Positions 43,153-57,067 of a stretch of 64,000 bases of DNA are shown here, piece after piece. Numbering within the stretch: the first letter of the stretch is position 1; the number at the start of each line of letters is the position of its first letter. Source of the stretch: Pseudomonas sp. P5_109 (GTDB lineage Bacteria; Pseudomonadota; Gammaproteobacteria; Pseudomonadales; Pseudomonadaceae); contig NZ_CP125380.1 in the NCBI RefSeq assembly GCF_034009455.1, positions 6,892,179 to 6,956,178 on the forward strand, read 5' to 3'. The position numbers and the translations under genes are program-made. Below the pieces are notes generated by a model that was given only the letters and a program-made list of their open reading frames with translations, did no database searches and had not been told where the DNA came from.

Positions 43153-44985
43153 TTATTCCACAGTAACCGATTTCGCCAGGTTGCGCGGCTGGTCAACGTC
43201 GGTGCCCTTGAGTACGGCGACGTAGTACGACAGCAGTTGCAGCGGGATGGTGTAGAGGATCGGCGACAGGATGTCGTGAATGTGCGGCATGTGCACAACG
43301 TGAGTGCCTTCACCGTTGGTCATGCCGGCCTTCTCGTCTGCGAAGACGATCAACTGGCCACCACGGGCGCGGACTTCCTGGAGGTTGGATTTCAACTTCT
43401 CCAGCAGCTCGTTGTTCGGCGCAACGGTCACTACTGGCATGTCGTTGTCCACAAGCGCCAACGGGCCGTGTTTCAGCTCGCCGGCCGGATAGGCTTCAGC
43501 GTGGATGTAGGAGATTTCCTTGAGCTTGAGTGCCCCTTCCATCGCTACCGGGAACTGCGCGCCACGGCCGAGGAACAGGGTGTGGTTCTTCTCGGCGAAC
43601 AGCTCGGAGATTTTTTCCACGGTGCTGTCCATCGCCAGCGCTTCGCCCAGACGGGTTGGCAAACGACGCAGTTCTTCGACCAGGGTCGCTTCGACGCCTT
43701 TGGCCAGGGTGCCACGAACCTGACCCAGGGACAGCGTCAGCAACAACAGGCCAACCAGTTGCGTGGTGAAGGCTTTGGTCGAAGCCACACCGATTTCACG
43801 ACCGGCCTGGGTCAGCAGGGTCAGATCGGATTCACGCACCAGCGAGCTGATGCCGACGTTGCAGATCGCCAGGCTGGCGAGGAAGCCCAGTTCCTTGGCG
43901 TTGCGCAGCGCGGCCAGGGTGTCGGCGGTTTCGCCGGACTGGGAGATGGTCACGAACAAGGTGTCCGGCTGCACCACCACCTTGCGGTAGCGGAATTCGC
44001 TGGCAACTTCGACCTGGCAAGGGATGCCGGCCAGCTCTTCGAGCCAGTAACGCGCGACCATGCCGGCGTGGTAGCTGGTGCCGCACGCGACGATCTGTAC
44101 GTTGCGCACTTTGGCGAACAGTTCGGCTGCCTGTGGACCGAATGCCTGTACCAGCACCTGGTTCTGGCTCAGGCGACCTTCCAGGGTGCGCTGCACCACG
44201 GACGGTTGCTCGTGGATTTCCTTGAGCATGAAGTGGCGGAACTCGCCTTTATCAGCGGCTTCGGCGCCATCGCGATATTGCACGGCTTCACGCTCGACAG
44301 CCTGGCCGTCAACGTCCCAGATCTGCACGCTGTCGCGGCGGATTTCGGCGATGTCACCTTCTTCCAGGTACATGAAGCGGTCGGTGACCTGACGCAGGGC
44401 CAATTGGTCGGACGCGAGGAAGTTTTCCCCCAGGCCCAGGCCGATCACCAGCGGGCTGCCGCTGCGGGCTGCGACCAGGCGATCCGGTTGCTTTGCACTG
44501 ATGACCGCCAGACCGTAGGCACCGTGCAGCTCTTTGACGGTCGCCTTCAGGGCCACGGTCAGGTCGCTCAGATCCTTGAGTTTGTGGTTCAGCAGGTGAG
44601 CGATGACTTCGGTGTCGGTGTCCGAGGTGAACACATAACCCAGGGCCTTGAGTTGTTCACGCAGGGCTTCGTGGTTTTCGATGATGCCGTTGTGCACCAC
44701 CGCCAGGTCGCCGGAGAAATGCGGGTGGGCATTGCGCTCGCACGGCGCACCGTGAGTGGCCCAGCGGGTGTGGGCGATACCCAGACGACCGACCAGCGGT
44801 TCGGTGGTCAGAGCCTGTTCCAGCTCGCTGACCTTGCCCGGACGACGCATGCGCTCGAGTTTTTCATCGTTGGTGTAGACCGCCACGCCAGCGCTGTCGT
44901 ACCCACGGTATTCAAGGCGCTTGAGGCCTTCGACGAGGATGGCGGTGATGTTACGTTCTGCGACTGCGCCGACAATTCCACACAT
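43153..44985 (-). CDS. glmS: Glutamine-fructose-6-phosphate aminotransferase (isomerizing)
   Basis: 610 residues. Makes glucosamine-6-phosphate from fructose-6-phosphate and glutamine, the first step towards UDP-GlcNAc. Nucleophile Cys2 of the N-terminal glutaminase domain ([12 protein letters not shown]), then two SIS domains (about 290-430 and 460-600) with [13 protein letters not shown] and the C-terminal ...LAKSVTVE. Length is standard. Follows glmR by one base, and is separated from glmU by glmR. Confidence 0.97.
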   Translation of the reverse strand: MCGIVGAVAERNITAILVEGLKRLEYRGYDSAGVAVYTNDEKLERMRRPGKVSELEQALTTEPLVGRLGIAHTRWATHGAPCERNAHPHFSGDLAVVHNGIIENHEALREQLKALGYVFTSDTDTEVIAHLLNHKLKDLSDLTVALKATVKELHGAYGLAVISAKQPDRLVAARSGSPLVIGLGLGENFLASDQLALRQVTDRFMYLEEGDIAEIRRDSVQIWDVDGQAVEREAVQYRDGAEAADKGEFRHFMLKEIHEQPSVVQRTLEGRLSQNQVLVQAFGPQAAELFAKVRNVQIVACGTSYHAGMVARYWLEELAGIPCQVEVASEFRYRKVVVQPDTLFVTISQSGETADTLAALRNAKELGFLASLAICNVGISSLVRESDLTLLTQAGREIGVASTKAFTTQLVGLLLLTLSLGQVRGTLAKGVEATLVEELRRLPTRLGEALAMDSTVEKISELFAEKNHTLFLGRGAQFPVAMEGALKLKEISYIHAEAYPAGELKHGPLALVDNDMPVVTVAPNNELLEKLKSNLQEVRARGGQLIVFADEKAGMTNGEGTHVVHMPHIHDILSPILYTIPLQLLSYYVAVLKGTDVDQPRNLAKSVTVE

Positions 44986-44986
44986 G

Positions 44987-45763
44987 CTATTTCTCCTGAC
45001 TGACAGCCGCGCATATCAAAGTGATGCCGCGGGCCTGAATCTGATCGCGAGCCTCAAGCGGCAGGCGTTCATCGGTAATAAGGGTATGGACACTGCTCCA
45101 GGGCAGCTCCAGATTGGGAATCTTGCGGCCGATCTTGTCGGCCTCCACCATCACCACCACTTCACGGGCGACTTCGGCCATGACCCGGCTCAGCCCGAGC
45201 AGTTCGTTGAAGGTGGTTGTACCGCGGACCAGATCGATGCCATCGGCACCGATGAACAGCTGGTCGAAATCGTAGGAGCGTAGTACCTGCTCGGCCACCT
45301 GCCCCTGAAAGGACTCGGAATGCGGGTCCCAGGTGCCACCGGTCATCAACAGCACCGGTTCGTGCTCAAGTTCGCTCAGGGCATTGGCGACATGCAGCGA
45401 GTTGGTCATCACCACCAGGCCGGGTTGCTGGCCGAGTTCCGGGATCATCGAGGCGGTGGTACTGCCACTGTCGATAATGATGCGCGCATGCTCGCGAATC
45501 CGCGCAACGGCGGCACGGGCGATGGCTTGTTTGTACTTGGAAACCGGCTGGCCAAGGTCGGCCACTAGCTCCTGAGGCATGGTGATCGCTCCGCCATAAC
45601 GACGCAGCAACAGCCCATTGCTTTCAAGTGCCGCCAGATCCTTGCGAATCGTAACTTCCGACGTTTCGAAACGCTTGGCCAACTCATCCACACTGACTTC
45701 GCCCTGCTCGGTGAGCAAGGCGAGGATGTTGTGGCGGCGTTGAGGCGTGTTGCGCTTCGACAT
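44987..45763 (-). CDS. glmR: DeoR-family regulator (GlmR type)
   Basis: 258 residues. N-terminal DeoR HTH (about 6-60; [17 protein letters not shown] and [18 protein letters not shown]) and a C-terminal DeoRC sugar-phosphate-binding domain (about 75-235; [15 protein letters not shown]). Its stop is one base from the glmS start. By context it controls glmS, and probably senses a hexosamine phosphate. Confidence 0.9.
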   Translation of the reverse strand: MSKRNTPQRRHNILALLTEQGEVSVDELAKRFETSEVTIRKDLAALESNGLLLRRYGGAITMPQELVADLGQPVSKYKQAIARAAVARIREHARIIIDSGSTTASMIPELGQQPGLVVMTNSLHVANALSELEHEPVLLMTGGTWDPHSESFQGQVAEQVLRSYDFDQLFIGADGIDLVRGTTTFNELLGLSRVMAEVAREVVVMVEADKIGRKIPNLELPWSSVHTLITDERLPLEARDQIQARGITLICAAVSQEK

Positions 45764-45861
45764 GAGCTAGTAAGTTTCGTTTCGAAAGATAACGGAAGCA
45801 ATCAAAACCTATCGGCGAAACTTCGTCAAGCGTCATGCGATAAAAAGAACTGTGGATAACT

Positions 45862-45962
45862 TGTAGGAGCGAGCTTGCTCGCGATGGGCGTGAACGATGA
45901 CGCATTCCTTCTGGAAAAATGCGCCGCTCTCGAATTCATCGCGAGCAAGCTCGCTCCTACAA
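45862..45962. repeat. Palindromic repeat pair, third REP variant
   Basis: TGTAGGAGCGAGCTTGCTCG at 45862-45881 and inverted CGAGCAAGCTCGCTCCTACA ending at 45962. The core GGAGCGAGCTTGCTCGCGA differs from both other repeat types. It separates glmR from glmU and is framed by two TGTGGATAA sequences at 45851 and 45969. Confidence 0.93.
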
Positions 45963-45978
45963 AGGAGTTGTGGATAAC

Positions 45979-47346
45979 TCAGCTCTTTTTGACCTTCTCC
46001 GGGCGCTTCCAGCCGTCGATGTTCTTCTGGCGAGCACGCCCGATGGCCAACTGGGATTTATCCACAGTCGAGGTAATGGTCGATCCGGCTGCCGTGGTTG
46101 CACCGTCCAGGATATCCACAGGCGCTACCAACGAGTTGTTGGAACCGATGAACACATCCGCACCCAGCACGGTTTTCCACTTGTTCACACCATCGTAGTT
46201 GCAGGTGATGGTGCCGGCGCCAATGTTGGTGCGCGCGCCGATCTCGGCATCGCCCAAATAGGCCAGGTGACCGGCCTTGGCGCCTTCGCCCAGGTGTGCG
46301 TTTTTCAACTCGACGAAGTTACCCACATGTGCGCGGGCTTCCAGCACGGTGCCTGGACGCAGGCGTGCGAACGGGCCGGCATCGCTGCCTTCACCGAGAA
46401 TGGCACCTTCGATGTGGCTGTTGGCCTTGATGACCACGCCTTTGCGCAGGGTGCTGTCCTTGATCACGCAGTTCGGGCCGATCACCACGTCATCTTCAAT
46501 GACGACCTTGCCTTCGAGGATCACGTTGATGTCGATCAGCACGTCGCGGCCAACCGTGACTTCACCGCGCACATCGAAACGCGCCGGGTCGCGCAGCGTC
46601 ACGCCTTGGGCCATCAAGCGCAGACCCGCGCGCAATTGATAGTGACGCTCAAGTTCGGAAAGCTGTTTACGATCGTTGGCGCCCTGCACTTCCATCGCGT
46701 CGTGGGGTTGTTCGGTCGCTACCACCAGACCATCGCTGACCGCCATTTCGATCACGTCGGTCAGGTAATACTCGCCCTGCACGTTGTTGTTCGACAGGCG
46801 ACTGGTCCAGTCAGCCAGGCGATCCGCCGGGACTGCGAGGATGCCGGTATTGCCTTCGTTGATGGCACGTTGAGCTTCGGTGGCGTCCTTGTGCTCGACG
46901 ATCGCGCAGACCTTGCCATCAGTGTCGCGAACAATTCGACCGTAACCGGTCGCGTCGTCCAGTTCGACAGTGAGCAGGCCCATTTGCCCAGGCACGACAA
47001 GCTTGAGCAGGCGCTGCAGGGTTTCTGTTTCAATCAAAGGCACATCACCGTAAAGAACCAGCACGGTGTCGGCTTTGATGAAGGGTACAGCCTGGGCCAC
47101 GGCGTGACCGGTGCCCAGTTGTTTGTCCTGAAGGACGAAATTCAGATCGTCAGCGGCCAGGCGCTCACGCACGGCATCGGCGCCATGGCCGATCACCACG
47201 TGAATGCGCTGCGGATCAAGTTGTCGGGCGCTGTGGATAACATGGCCGAGCATGGAGTTGCCGGCAATCGGGTGCAGTACTTTCGGCAAAGCGGAACGCA
47301 TGCGCGTGCCTTGGCCAGCAGCGAGAATAACGATTTCAAGAGACAT
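45979..47346 (-). CDS. glmU: Bifunctional UDP-GlcNAc pyrophosphorylase / GlcN-1-P acetyltransferase
   Basis: 455 residues. Acetylates glucosamine-1-phosphate and joins it to UTP to give UDP-GlcNAc for peptidoglycan and LPS. N-terminal uridyltransferase with [19 protein letters not shown] (about 8-26), and C-terminal left-handed beta-helix of hexapeptide repeats (about 250-440), with [13 protein letters not shown] for the acetyl-CoA site. ATG 47346. Separated from atpC by a terminator. Confidence 0.97.
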   Translation of the reverse strand: MSLEIVILAAGQGTRMRSALPKVLHPIAGNSMLGHVIHSARQLDPQRIHVVIGHGADAVRERLAADDLNFVLQDKQLGTGHAVAQAVPFIKADTVLVLYGDVPLIETETLQRLLKLVVPGQMGLLTVELDDATGYGRIVRDTDGKVCAIVEHKDATEAQRAINEGNTGILAVPADRLADWTSRLSNNNVQGEYYLTDVIEMAVSDGLVVATEQPHDAMEVQGANDRKQLSELERHYQLRAGLRLMAQGVTLRDPARFDVRGEVTVGRDVLIDINVILEGKVVIEDDVVIGPNCVIKDSTLRKGVVIKANSHIEGAILGEGSDAGPFARLRPGTVLEARAHVGNFVELKNAHLGEGAKAGHLAYLGDAEIGARTNIGAGTITCNYDGVNKWKTVLGADVFIGSNNSLVAPVDILDGATTAAGSTITSTVDKSQLAIGRARQKNIDGWKRPEKVKKS

Positions 47347-47406
47347 GACTGGCTACCAATCCTGGGTGGTCAGCGGCTGCGACCAGGTTGTAAAAATCGG
47401 AAAAGA

Positions 47407-47434
47407 AAAAAGGGTAGCCGAGGCTACCCTTTTT
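47407..47434 (-). terminator. Terminator of the atp operon
   Basis: GGGTAGCC / GGCTACCC stem with a very short loop, flanked by AAAAA and TTTTT, 26 bases past the atpC stop on the minus strand. Confidence 0.93.
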
Positions 47435-47459
47435 AATCAATCACACAACAAGCGCTGCC

Positions 47460-47885
47460 TTAGTGGCCGAACTTCTTGCGGATCTGCTGGACGGTGCGCA
47501 GCTGAGCTGCAGCCTCGGCCAGACGTGCGGCAGCGGAACCGTAATCGAATTCAGCGCCACGTTCATGCAAGGCCTTCTCGGCAGCCTTGACGGCTTCCTG
47601 AGCGGAGGCTTCATCCAGGTCGGCAGCACGTTGCACGGTGTCGGCAAGTACCTTGACCATGTTCGGCTGAACCTCGAGGAAACCACCGGAGATGTAATAC
47701 ACCTCCTCTTCCCCGCCCTGCTTGACCAGGCGGATCGGACCTGGCTTCAGATTAGTGATCAGCGGCGCGTGACCCAGAGCGATACCAAGATCACCCAGTG
47801 CACCGTGCGCAATCACCATCTCGACCAGACCGGAAAAGATTTCCCCTTCCGCGCTGACGATATCGCAATGGACTGTCATAGCCAT
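47460..47885 (-). CDS. atpC: ATP synthase F1 subunit epsilon
   Basis: 141 residues. N-terminal beta-sandwich ([20 protein letters not shown]) and C-terminal helical hairpin that can block rotation. Last gene of atpIBEFHAGDC, 45 bases after atpD. No start conflict; ATG 47885. Confidence 0.97.
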   Translation of the reverse strand: MAMTVHCDIVSAEGEIFSGLVEMVIAHGALGDLGIALGHAPLITNLKPGPIRLVKQGGEEEVYYISGGFLEVQPNMVKVLADTVQRAADLDEASAQEAVKAAEKALHERGAEFDYGSAAARLAEAAAQLRTVQQIRKKFGH

Positions 47886-47930
47886 CTGATTGCCTCAACC
47901 TAAATTAGCGCCCGTTGCCGGGCGCCGGGA

Positions 47931-49337
<1,407 letters not shown>

Positions 49338-50198
49338 TTAAACCGCGGCAGCGCCGCCGACGATTTCCGAGATCTCTTGGGTGATCGCAGCCTGACGCGC
49401 CTTGTTGTAGACCAGCTGCAAATCGCTGATCAAATCACCGGCGTTGTCGGTAGCGTTCTTCATCGCGATCATCCGCGCAGCTTGTTCAGCCGCGTTGTTC
49501 TCGACCACCGCCTGGTAGACCTGCGACTCAACGTAACGGACCATCAAGCCGTCTAGCAGCTCTTTGGCGTCCGGTTCGTACAGATAATCCCAGTGGTGCT
49601 TGAGGTCTTGATCCGGGGTTGCCACCAGTGGAATCAATTGCTCCACGGTAGGCTGTTGCGTCATGGTGTTGATGAACTTGTTGGACACCACGGACAGGCG
49701 GTCAATACGGCCGTCCAGGTAGGCATCCAGCATCACCTTGACGCTGCCGATCAGATCATTGATCGACGGCTCTTCACCCAGGTGGCTGATAGCTGCAACG
49801 ACGTTACCGCCGAAGTTGCGGAAAAAGGCCGCACCCTTGCTACCAACGACACACAGATCGATCTCGACGCCGTTTTCGCGGTTTACCGCCATGTCCTTGA
49901 CCAGGGCCTTGAACAGGTTGGTGTTCAAGCCGCCGCACAGACCACGGTCACTGCTCACTACGACATAACCAACACGCTTGATTTCGCGGTCGATCATGAA
50001 CGGGTGGCGGTATTCCGGGTTGGCGTTGGCCAGATGCCCAATTACCTGGCGGATACGCTCCGCATAAGGACGGCTAGCAGCCATGCGCATTTGTGCCTTG
50101 CGCATTTTGCTGACCGCCACTTTTTCCATGGCGCTGGTAATCTTTTGCGTGCTTTTGATGCTCGCAATCTTACTGCGAATCTCTTTTGCGCCTGCCAT
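49338..50198 (-). CDS. atpG: ATP synthase F1 subunit gamma
   Basis: 286 residues. Central rotating shaft. N-terminal coiled-coil helix ([20 protein letters not shown]) and C-terminal helix ending in [18 protein letters not shown], with the conserved [10 protein letters not shown]. Confidence 0.98.
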   Translation of the reverse strand: MAGAKEIRSKIASIKSTQKITSAMEKVAVSKMRKAQMRMAASRPYAERIRQVIGHLANANPEYRHPFMIDREIKRVGYVVVSSDRGLCGGLNTNLFKALVKDMAVNRENGVEIDLCVVGSKGAAFFRNFGGNVVAAISHLGEEPSINDLIGSVKVMLDAYLDGRIDRLSVVSNKFINTMTQQPTVEQLIPLVATPDQDLKHHWDYLYEPDAKELLDGLMVRYVESQVYQAVVENNAAEQAARMIAMKNATDNAGDLISDLQLVYNKARQAAITQEISEIVGGAAAV

Positions 50199-50248
50199 GT
50201 AACACCTATCAGGTTAGCAAGCGGGAGCCTTGCGGCTCCCGCTGCGGC

Positions 50249-51793
50249 TTACCAGGTTTGGGTGGCCTTGAACTTCTCGATACCGGCTTTCATGCCAGCG
50301 TCGATTTCGTCATTGAAGTCACCTTTCACGTTGATCTTCGCCATCAAATCGGCGTGATCGCGGTTGAAGAAAGCAATCAGCGCTTGCTCGAAGCTGCCGA
50401 TCTTGGCGATTTCAACGTCAGTCAGGAACCCACGCTCAGCGGCATACAGCGACAGCGCCATGTCAGCGATCGACATTGGTGCGTATTGCTTCTGCTTCAT
50501 CAGCTCGGTAACGCGCTGACCATGCTCAAGTTGCTTACGGGTCGCTTCGTCCAGGTCAGAAGCGAACTGGGCGAATGCCGCCAGTTCACGGTACTGAGCC
50601 AGAGCGGTACGGATGCCACCGGACAGCTTCTTGATGATCTTGGTCTGAGCGGCACCACCCACACGGGATACCGAAACACCGGCGTTCACTGCAGGGCGGA
50701 TGCCCGAGTTGAACATGGCCGATTCCAGGAAGATCTGACCGTCGGTGATGGAAATCACGTTGGTCGGAACGAACGCGGAAACGTCGCCAGCCTGGGTTTC
50801 GATGATCGGCAGTGCAGTCAGGGAACCGGTTTTGCCGGTCACTGCGCCGTTGGTGAACTTCTCTACGTATTCTTCCGAAACGCGGGATGCGCGCTCCAGC
50901 AGACGGGAGTGGAGATAGAACACATCGCCTGGGTAAGCTTCACGGCCTGGTGGACGGCGCAGCAGCAGGGAAATCTGGCGGTAAGCCACTGCTTGCTTGG
51001 ACAGATCGTCATAAACGATCAGCGCGTCTTCACCGCGGTCGCGGAAGAATTCACCCATGGTGCAACCGGAGTACGGTGCCAGGAATTGCAGCGCAGGAGA
51101 TTCCGAAGCACTGGCAGCCACGATGATCGTGTTGGCCAGGGCGCCGTTTTCTTCCAGCTTGCGAACAACGTTGGCGATGGTCGATTGTTTCTGACCGATG
51201 GCTACGTAGACGCAGAAAATGCCGCTGTTCTTCTGGTTGATGATCGCGTCGATCGCCAGAGCGGTTTTACCGATCTGACGGTCACCGATGATCAGCTCAC
51301 GCTGGCCACGGCCGACAGGGATCATGGCATCGACAGCCTTGTAGCCAGTCTGTACAGGCTGGTCTACCGACTTACGCCAGATCACGCCTGGAGCAACTTT
51401 CTCGACCGCGTCGGTCTCGGTGTTGCCCAGTGGACCTTTGCCGTCAACAGGGTTACCCAGTGCGTCGACTACGCGACCCAGCAGTTCCTTACCAACAGGA
51501 ACTTCCAGGATGCGGCCAGTGCACTTGGCGCTCATGCCTTCAGCCAGAGACTGGTATGCGCCCAATACAACGGCACCTACGGAGTCTTGCTCCAGGTTGA
51601 GGGCCATACCGAAGACGCCGCCCGGAAACTCGATCATCTCGCCGTACATTACGTCGGCCAGACCGTGAATCCGCACGATACCGTCAGATACGCTGACGAC
51701 AGTGCCTTCGTTACGGGCTTGGGAGGTCACATCGAGCTTGTCGATGCGGCCCTTGATAATTTCACTTATTTCGGAAGGATTGAGTTGCTGCAT
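50249..51793 (-). CDS. atpA: ATP synthase F1 subunit alpha
   Basis: 514 residues. Non-catalytic nucleotide-binding subunit. Starts [17 protein letters not shown]; Walker [14 protein letters not shown]; arginine-finger region [10 protein letters not shown]. Ends ...[10 protein letters not shown]. Spacing 50 bases to atpG and 21 bases from atpH. Confidence 0.98.
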   Translation of the reverse strand: MQQLNPSEISEIIKGRIDKLDVTSQARNEGTVVSVSDGIVRIHGLADVMYGEMIEFPGGVFGMALNLEQDSVGAVVLGAYQSLAEGMSAKCTGRILEVPVGKELLGRVVDALGNPVDGKGPLGNTETDAVEKVAPGVIWRKSVDQPVQTGYKAVDAMIPVGRGQRELIIGDRQIGKTALAIDAIINQKNSGIFCVYVAIGQKQSTIANVVRKLEENGALANTIIVAASASESPALQFLAPYSGCTMGEFFRDRGEDALIVYDDLSKQAVAYRQISLLLRRPPGREAYPGDVFYLHSRLLERASRVSEEYVEKFTNGAVTGKTGSLTALPIIETQAGDVSAFVPTNVISITDGQIFLESAMFNSGIRPAVNAGVSVSRVGGAAQTKIIKKLSGGIRTALAQYRELAAFAQFASDLDEATRKQLEHGQRVTELMKQKQYAPMSIADMALSLYAAERGFLTDVEIAKIGSFEQALIAFFNRDHADLMAKINVKGDFNDEIDAGMKAGIEKFKATQTW

Positions 51794-51814
51794 TGCTCTG
51801 CTGCCCCTTCAAAC

Positions 51815-52351
51815 TCAAGATTTCAATGCTTCGGCAAGTTTCGCGATTTTGCCGCGAATCGAGCCATCGATAACCAGGTCGCCGGCGCGGATGACGACAC
51901 CACCAATAAGGGCAGCGTCCTCCGCAACTTGCAGGCGCACTTCCCGGTTGAGTCGTGCACTGAGAACCTTGGCGAGTTTGTCTTGCTGTTCTTGGTTCAA
52001 TGCAAAAGCACTGGTCACTTCTACGTCTACCGATTTCTCTTGTTCGGCCTTGTACAGGTCGAACAGAGCGGCGATCTCCGGCAACAGCGGGAGACGGTCG
52101 TTTTCGGCAACGACGTGGATGAAGTTCTGTGCCTTGGCATCAAACTTGTCGCCGCACACGTCAATGAACGTGGCGGCCTTTTCTGCGCTCGTCAGTCGCG
52201 GGGCCTTGAGCACGCGCTGCATGGTGTCGTCTTCCGACACCGCTGCAGCCAGGCCGAGCATGGCTGACCAATTGGCCAGTTGCTGGTGGGCCTGAGCGTG
52301 CTCGAAGGCCGCCTTAGCGTAAGGTCGGGCCAACGTGGTCAGTTCTGCCAT
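51815..52351 (-). CDS. atpH: ATP synthase F1 subunit delta
   Basis: 178 residues. Connects the F1 head to the b-subunit stator. N-terminal six-helix bundle ([16 protein letters not shown]) and C-terminal [20 protein letters not shown]. 12 bases after atpF. Confidence 0.97.
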   Translation of the reverse strand: MAELTTLARPYAKAAFEHAQAHQQLANWSAMLGLAAAVSEDDTMQRVLKAPRLTSAEKAATFIDVCGDKFDAKAQNFIHVVAENDRLPLLPEIAALFDLYKAEQEKSVDVEVTSAFALNQEQQDKLAKVLSARLNREVRLQVAEDAALIGGVVIRAGDLVIDGSIRGKIAKLAEALKS

Positions 52352-52363
52352 GATCGCCCTCGC

Positions 52364-52834
52364 TTAGATTTCAGCAGCCAGTTGGTTAACCAGCTCTGCG
52401 TGCGCGTTTTGATCGATTGTGGCACCCAGGATCTTCTCGGCGCCGCCGACTGCCAGCAAGCCCACTTGGGCACGCAGCGCGTCTTTGACACTGTTCAGTT
52501 CCTGTTCGATCTCGGCCTGAGCCTGAACCTTCACACGGTCAGCGTCGATACGGGCTTTTTCAACAGCCTCTTCAACGATCTGGTTACCGCGTTTCTTGGC
52601 TTGCTCGATGATTTCAGCTGCCTGAGCTTTCGCTTCGCGCAGTTGTTGACCCGCTTTCTCTTGGGCCAACTCCAGGTCGCGAGCTGCTCGGCTGGCAGCG
52701 TCCAGACCATCAGCGATCTTCTTTTGACGTTCGTGCAGTGCCGCGATGACCGGAGGCCATACGAACTTCATGCAGAACAGTACAAAAATCAGGAACGCAA
52801 CGGACTGGCCAATCAGGGTCGCATTAATGTTCAC
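52364..52834 (-). CDS. atpF: ATP synthase F0 subunit b
   Basis: 156 residues. One N-terminal membrane helix ([20 protein letters not shown]) then a long charged coiled coil. Forms the peripheral stalk as a dimer. 58 bases after atpE. Confidence 0.97.
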   Translation of the reverse strand: MNINATLIGQSVAFLIFVLFCMKFVWPPVIAALHERQKKIADGLDAASRAARDLELAQEKAGQQLREAKAQAAEIIEQAKKRGNQIVEEAVEKARIDADRVKVQAQAEIEQELNSVKDALRAQVGLLAVGGAEKILGATIDQNAHAELVNQLAAEI

Positions 52835-52892
52835 GCCAACACCTCGCAGTTACGTTGTCCATCACACCAAATTACCCGGAAGATCCGAGTAA

Positions 52893-53165
<273 letters not shown>

Positions 53166-53236
53166 TTACGTCGTATGGTTTAGGTTTTTTTAATTTATAG
53201 CGGTAAAACAAATCGTTTCAGAGGCCCCGAAGAGCC

Positions 53237-53258
53237 CCTTCCCGTTTGACCGGGAAGG
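53237..53258 (-). promoter_or_regulatory. Hairpin in the atpB-atpE gap
   Basis: CCTTCCCG / CGGGAAGG, perfect 8-bp stem with a 6-base loop. It has no U-run after it on the minus strand, so it is more likely a stability or translation element than a terminator; subunit c is needed in about ten copies per complex. Confidence 0.55.
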
Positions 53259-53282
53259 ACATCAGACTAGTCGAGACTGGTC

Positions 53283-54576
<1,294 letters not shown>

Positions 54577-54724
54577 CACTTTTACTCTCCAATGGTCGGC
54601 TGCCGAAATTCAATAACTTGGCATAATTTGTGCCGACAAAATGCGCGCAGAGTATAGGGGCGGTTCTGCCCCTATTCAACTGTCAGGTAGTGATTTCCGA
54701 CTGCGCGCTACATGAGGAAATGTT

Positions 54725-55597
54725 TCAGCGGATATGCGCGAGCACGCCTTGAAGCTCATCCAGGGAGTTGTAACCAATTACCAACTGCCCTTTACCCTTC
54801 TTACCGTGGCGAATCTGCACCGCAGAGCCTAGGCGCTCGGCCAGGCGCTGCTCGAGACGGGCGATATCCGGGTCCGGTTTTGCCGGTTCAACAGGCTCAG
54901 GTTTACCACTCAACCACTGGCGAACCAGTGCCTCGGTTTGGCGCACGGTCAGCCCGCGTGCGACAACATGTCGCGCCCCTTCGACCTGCTGATTTTCCGG
55001 TAAACCGAGCAAAGCACGGGCATGACCCATTTCCAGGTCGCCGTGGGACAACATGGTCTTGATGACTTCCGGCAAGGAAATCAGGCGCAGCAGGTTAGCC
55101 ACGGTTACCCGGGACTTGCCCACAGCTTCGGCCACCTGTTGCTGGGTCAGCTGGAATTCCTGCTGCAAACGCTGCAGGGCCACCGCTTCTTCAATCGGAT
55201 TCAGGTCTTCGCGCTGGATGTTCTCGATCAGCGCGATGGCGATCGCGGTTTCATCGGGTACATCGCGAACCATCGCCGGGATGGTTTCCTGACCGGCCTG
55301 CTGGCTGGCACGCCAGCGGCGTTCGCCGGCAATGATTTCGAAGCGGCCAGCGCCGATCGGGCGAACCACGATGGGCTGCATGACGCCCTGGGCCTTGATC
55401 GACTGCGCCAGCTCTTCGAGCGCCTGCGGATCCATGTCACGACGCGGCTGGTACTTGCCGCGCTGGAGCAAGTCCAGTGGCAAGTGTTGCAGCTCACGGT
55501 GATCGGCTTGCGCCGCTTGTTCTTCCAGCGAGCTGACGGTCGGACCACTCAGCAGTGCATCCAGTCCTCGTCCGAGACCTCGTTTCTTGACGGCCAT
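54725..55597 (-). CDS. parB: Chromosome partitioning protein ParB
   Basis: 290 residues. Binds parS, spreads, and loads SMC complexes; CTP-binding. N-terminal ParA-interacting segment (KKRGLGRGLDALL), CTPase motif GERRWRASQQAG, HTH (about 150-195) and a C-terminal dimerisation domain. The two parS sites found at 12164 and 24421 are its predicted targets. Follows parA by nine bases. Confidence 0.97.
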   Translation of the reverse strand: MAVKKRGLGRGLDALLSGPTVSSLEEQAAQADHRELQHLPLDLLQRGKYQPRRDMDPQALEELAQSIKAQGVMQPIVVRPIGAGRFEIIAGERRWRASQQAGQETIPAMVRDVPDETAIAIALIENIQREDLNPIEEAVALQRLQQEFQLTQQQVAEAVGKSRVTVANLLRLISLPEVIKTMLSHGDLEMGHARALLGLPENQQVEGARHVVARGLTVRQTEALVRQWLSGKPEPVEPAKPDPDIARLEQRLAERLGSAVQIRHGKKGKGQLVIGYNSLDELQGVLAHIR

Positions 55598-55606
55598 GGG
55601 GATTCC

Positions 55607-56404
55607 TTAAGTTGCCTGAGCGGCGGCGATGCGTGAGTTTTTGCGCTGACGACGAACCATTTCGCCCGCCAGTGCCAGATAGGCAACGGCACCGCGCGAG
55701 GATTTGTCGTACGCCAGCGCCGGCATGCCGTAGCTTGGCGCTTCGGCCAGACGGATGTTGCGCGGAATGACGGTGTCGTAGAGCTGTTCGCCGAAGTGTT
55801 CCTTGAGCTGCGCCGAGACATCGTTCATCAGGCTCAGGCGCGGGTCGTACATCGTACGCAGCAGGCCTTCGACCTTGAGGTTCGGGTTCAGCAGTTCGGC
55901 GATGCGCTTGATGTTATCCACAAGGTCGCTCAAGCCTTCGAGTGCGAAGTACTCGCACTGCATGGGGATAATGACCCCGTCGGCGGCAACCAGTGCGTTC
56001 AAGGTCAGCATCGACAGCGACGGCGGGCAGTCGATCAGGATGTAATCGTAGTTTTCCCGGATTGGCGCCAGCGCACTGCGCAGGCGACTTTCCTTCATCT
56101 GCATTTCCAGCAGCACCACTTCGGCCGCGGTGAGGTCGCGGTTGGCCGGCAACAACTGGTAACCGCCGTGTTCGGAGAAGTGCATGGCCTGGGCCAGATC
56201 ACATTCGCCGATCAGCAGGTCGTAGACCGAGTTTTCCAGGCCGTGTTTATCCACACCGCTACCCATGGTGGCGTTGCCCTGTGGATCGAGGTCGATCAAC
56301 AGCACCCGGCGCTTGGTCGCGACCAGGGATGCTGCGAGGTTGATGCAGGTGGTGGTCTTGCCCACACCGCCCTTTTGGTTCGCTATCGCGAATACCTTAG
56401 CCAT
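55607..56404 (-). CDS. parA: Chromosome partitioning ATPase ParA (Soj)
   Basis: 265 residues. Deviant Walker A KGGVGKTTT at about residues 10-18, Walker A' DLDPQGNAT, and Walker B-like IDCPPSL. Moves the ParB-parS complex. ATG 56404 is chosen because MAKVFAIANQ is the family start; in-frame sequence upstream overlaps the rsmG end. Confidence 0.97.
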   Translation of the reverse strand: MAKVFAIANQKGGVGKTTTCINLAASLVATKRRVLLIDLDPQGNATMGSGVDKHGLENSVYDLLIGECDLAQAMHFSEHGGYQLLPANRDLTAAEVVLLEMQMKESRLRSALAPIRENYDYILIDCPPSLSMLTLNALVAADGVIIPMQCEYFALEGLSDLVDNIKRIAELLNPNLKVEGLLRTMYDPRLSLMNDVSAQLKEHFGEQLYDTVIPRNIRLAEAPSYGMPALAYDKSSRGAVAYLALAGEMVRRQRKNSRIAAAQAT

Positions 56405-56422
56405 TCTTGCTTGTGTTCCCAA

Positions 56423-57067
56423 TCATGCCGTGCGGCGCAGTATCAGCAGATGGCGTTGGCCTTGGCAACCAGGTACGGCCAGGGCGTGTTCGCTATCGAG
56501 GTGGAAGTCTGCCGGCAATGCTACCAGTTCATCGGCGGGGTGAACGCCCTTCATTGCCAGCCAGCGTGTTTCGCTATCGCCGAGGTGGCGAGTCCAGTTG
56601 CTGAAGTTCTCCATGCTGCTGAACGCCCGGGAAATGATCCCGTTGAACGGTTGGGCAGGCTGGAAGGCTTCGACGCGACTGTGGATAACTTGCAGGTTAT
56701 CCAGTTTGAGTTCGAGTTTGACCTGGGTCAGGAAGCGGGTTTTCTTGCCGTTGCTGTCCAGGCAAGTCACCTGGGACTCGGGAAACAGGATGGCCAGTGG
56801 AATGCCAGGCATGCCACCGCCACTGCCGACATCAAGCCAGCGTCCGTTTTCGATGAATGACATCACGCTCAGACTGTCGAGCAGATGGCGGGAGACCATT
56901 TCGTCCGGATCACGTACGGCAGTGAGGTTGTAAGCCTTGTTCCATTTTATCAACAGGGCCAGATAACCCAGCAATTGCGCGTGCTGGGTTTCGGTCAGCG
57001 TGACGCCAAGCTGGCCGGCACCTGTGGATAACTCTTCTGCGTGTTGCGAAGTGACCAACGAACTCAA
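56423..57067 (-). CDS. rsmG: 16S rRNA (guanine-527-N7) methyltransferase RsmG
   Basis: 214 residues. SAM methyltransferase with [14 protein letters not shown] (about residues 77-90) and [17 protein letters not shown] near the start. TTG start at 57067 in a 4-base overlap with mnmG, with GGAG eight bases upstream. Old name gidB. Confidence 0.95.
   Translation of the reverse strand: MSSLVTSQHAEELSTGAGQLGVTLTETQHAQLLGYLALLIKWNKAYNLTAVRDPDEMVSRHLLDSLSVMSFIENGRWLDVGSGGGMPGIPLAILFPESQVTCLDSNGKKTRFLTQVKLELKLDNLQVIHSRVEAFQPAQPFNGIISRAFSSMENFSNWTRHLGDSETRWLAMKGVHPADELVALPADFHLDSEHALAVPGCQGQRHLLILRRTA

Noticed and set aside
43144..45003. Long plus-strand frame opposite glmS (about 600 codons)
   Set aside because: A shadow of glmS, which is a clear full-length gene; low-complexity His/Gln/Arg composition is typical of antisense frames.
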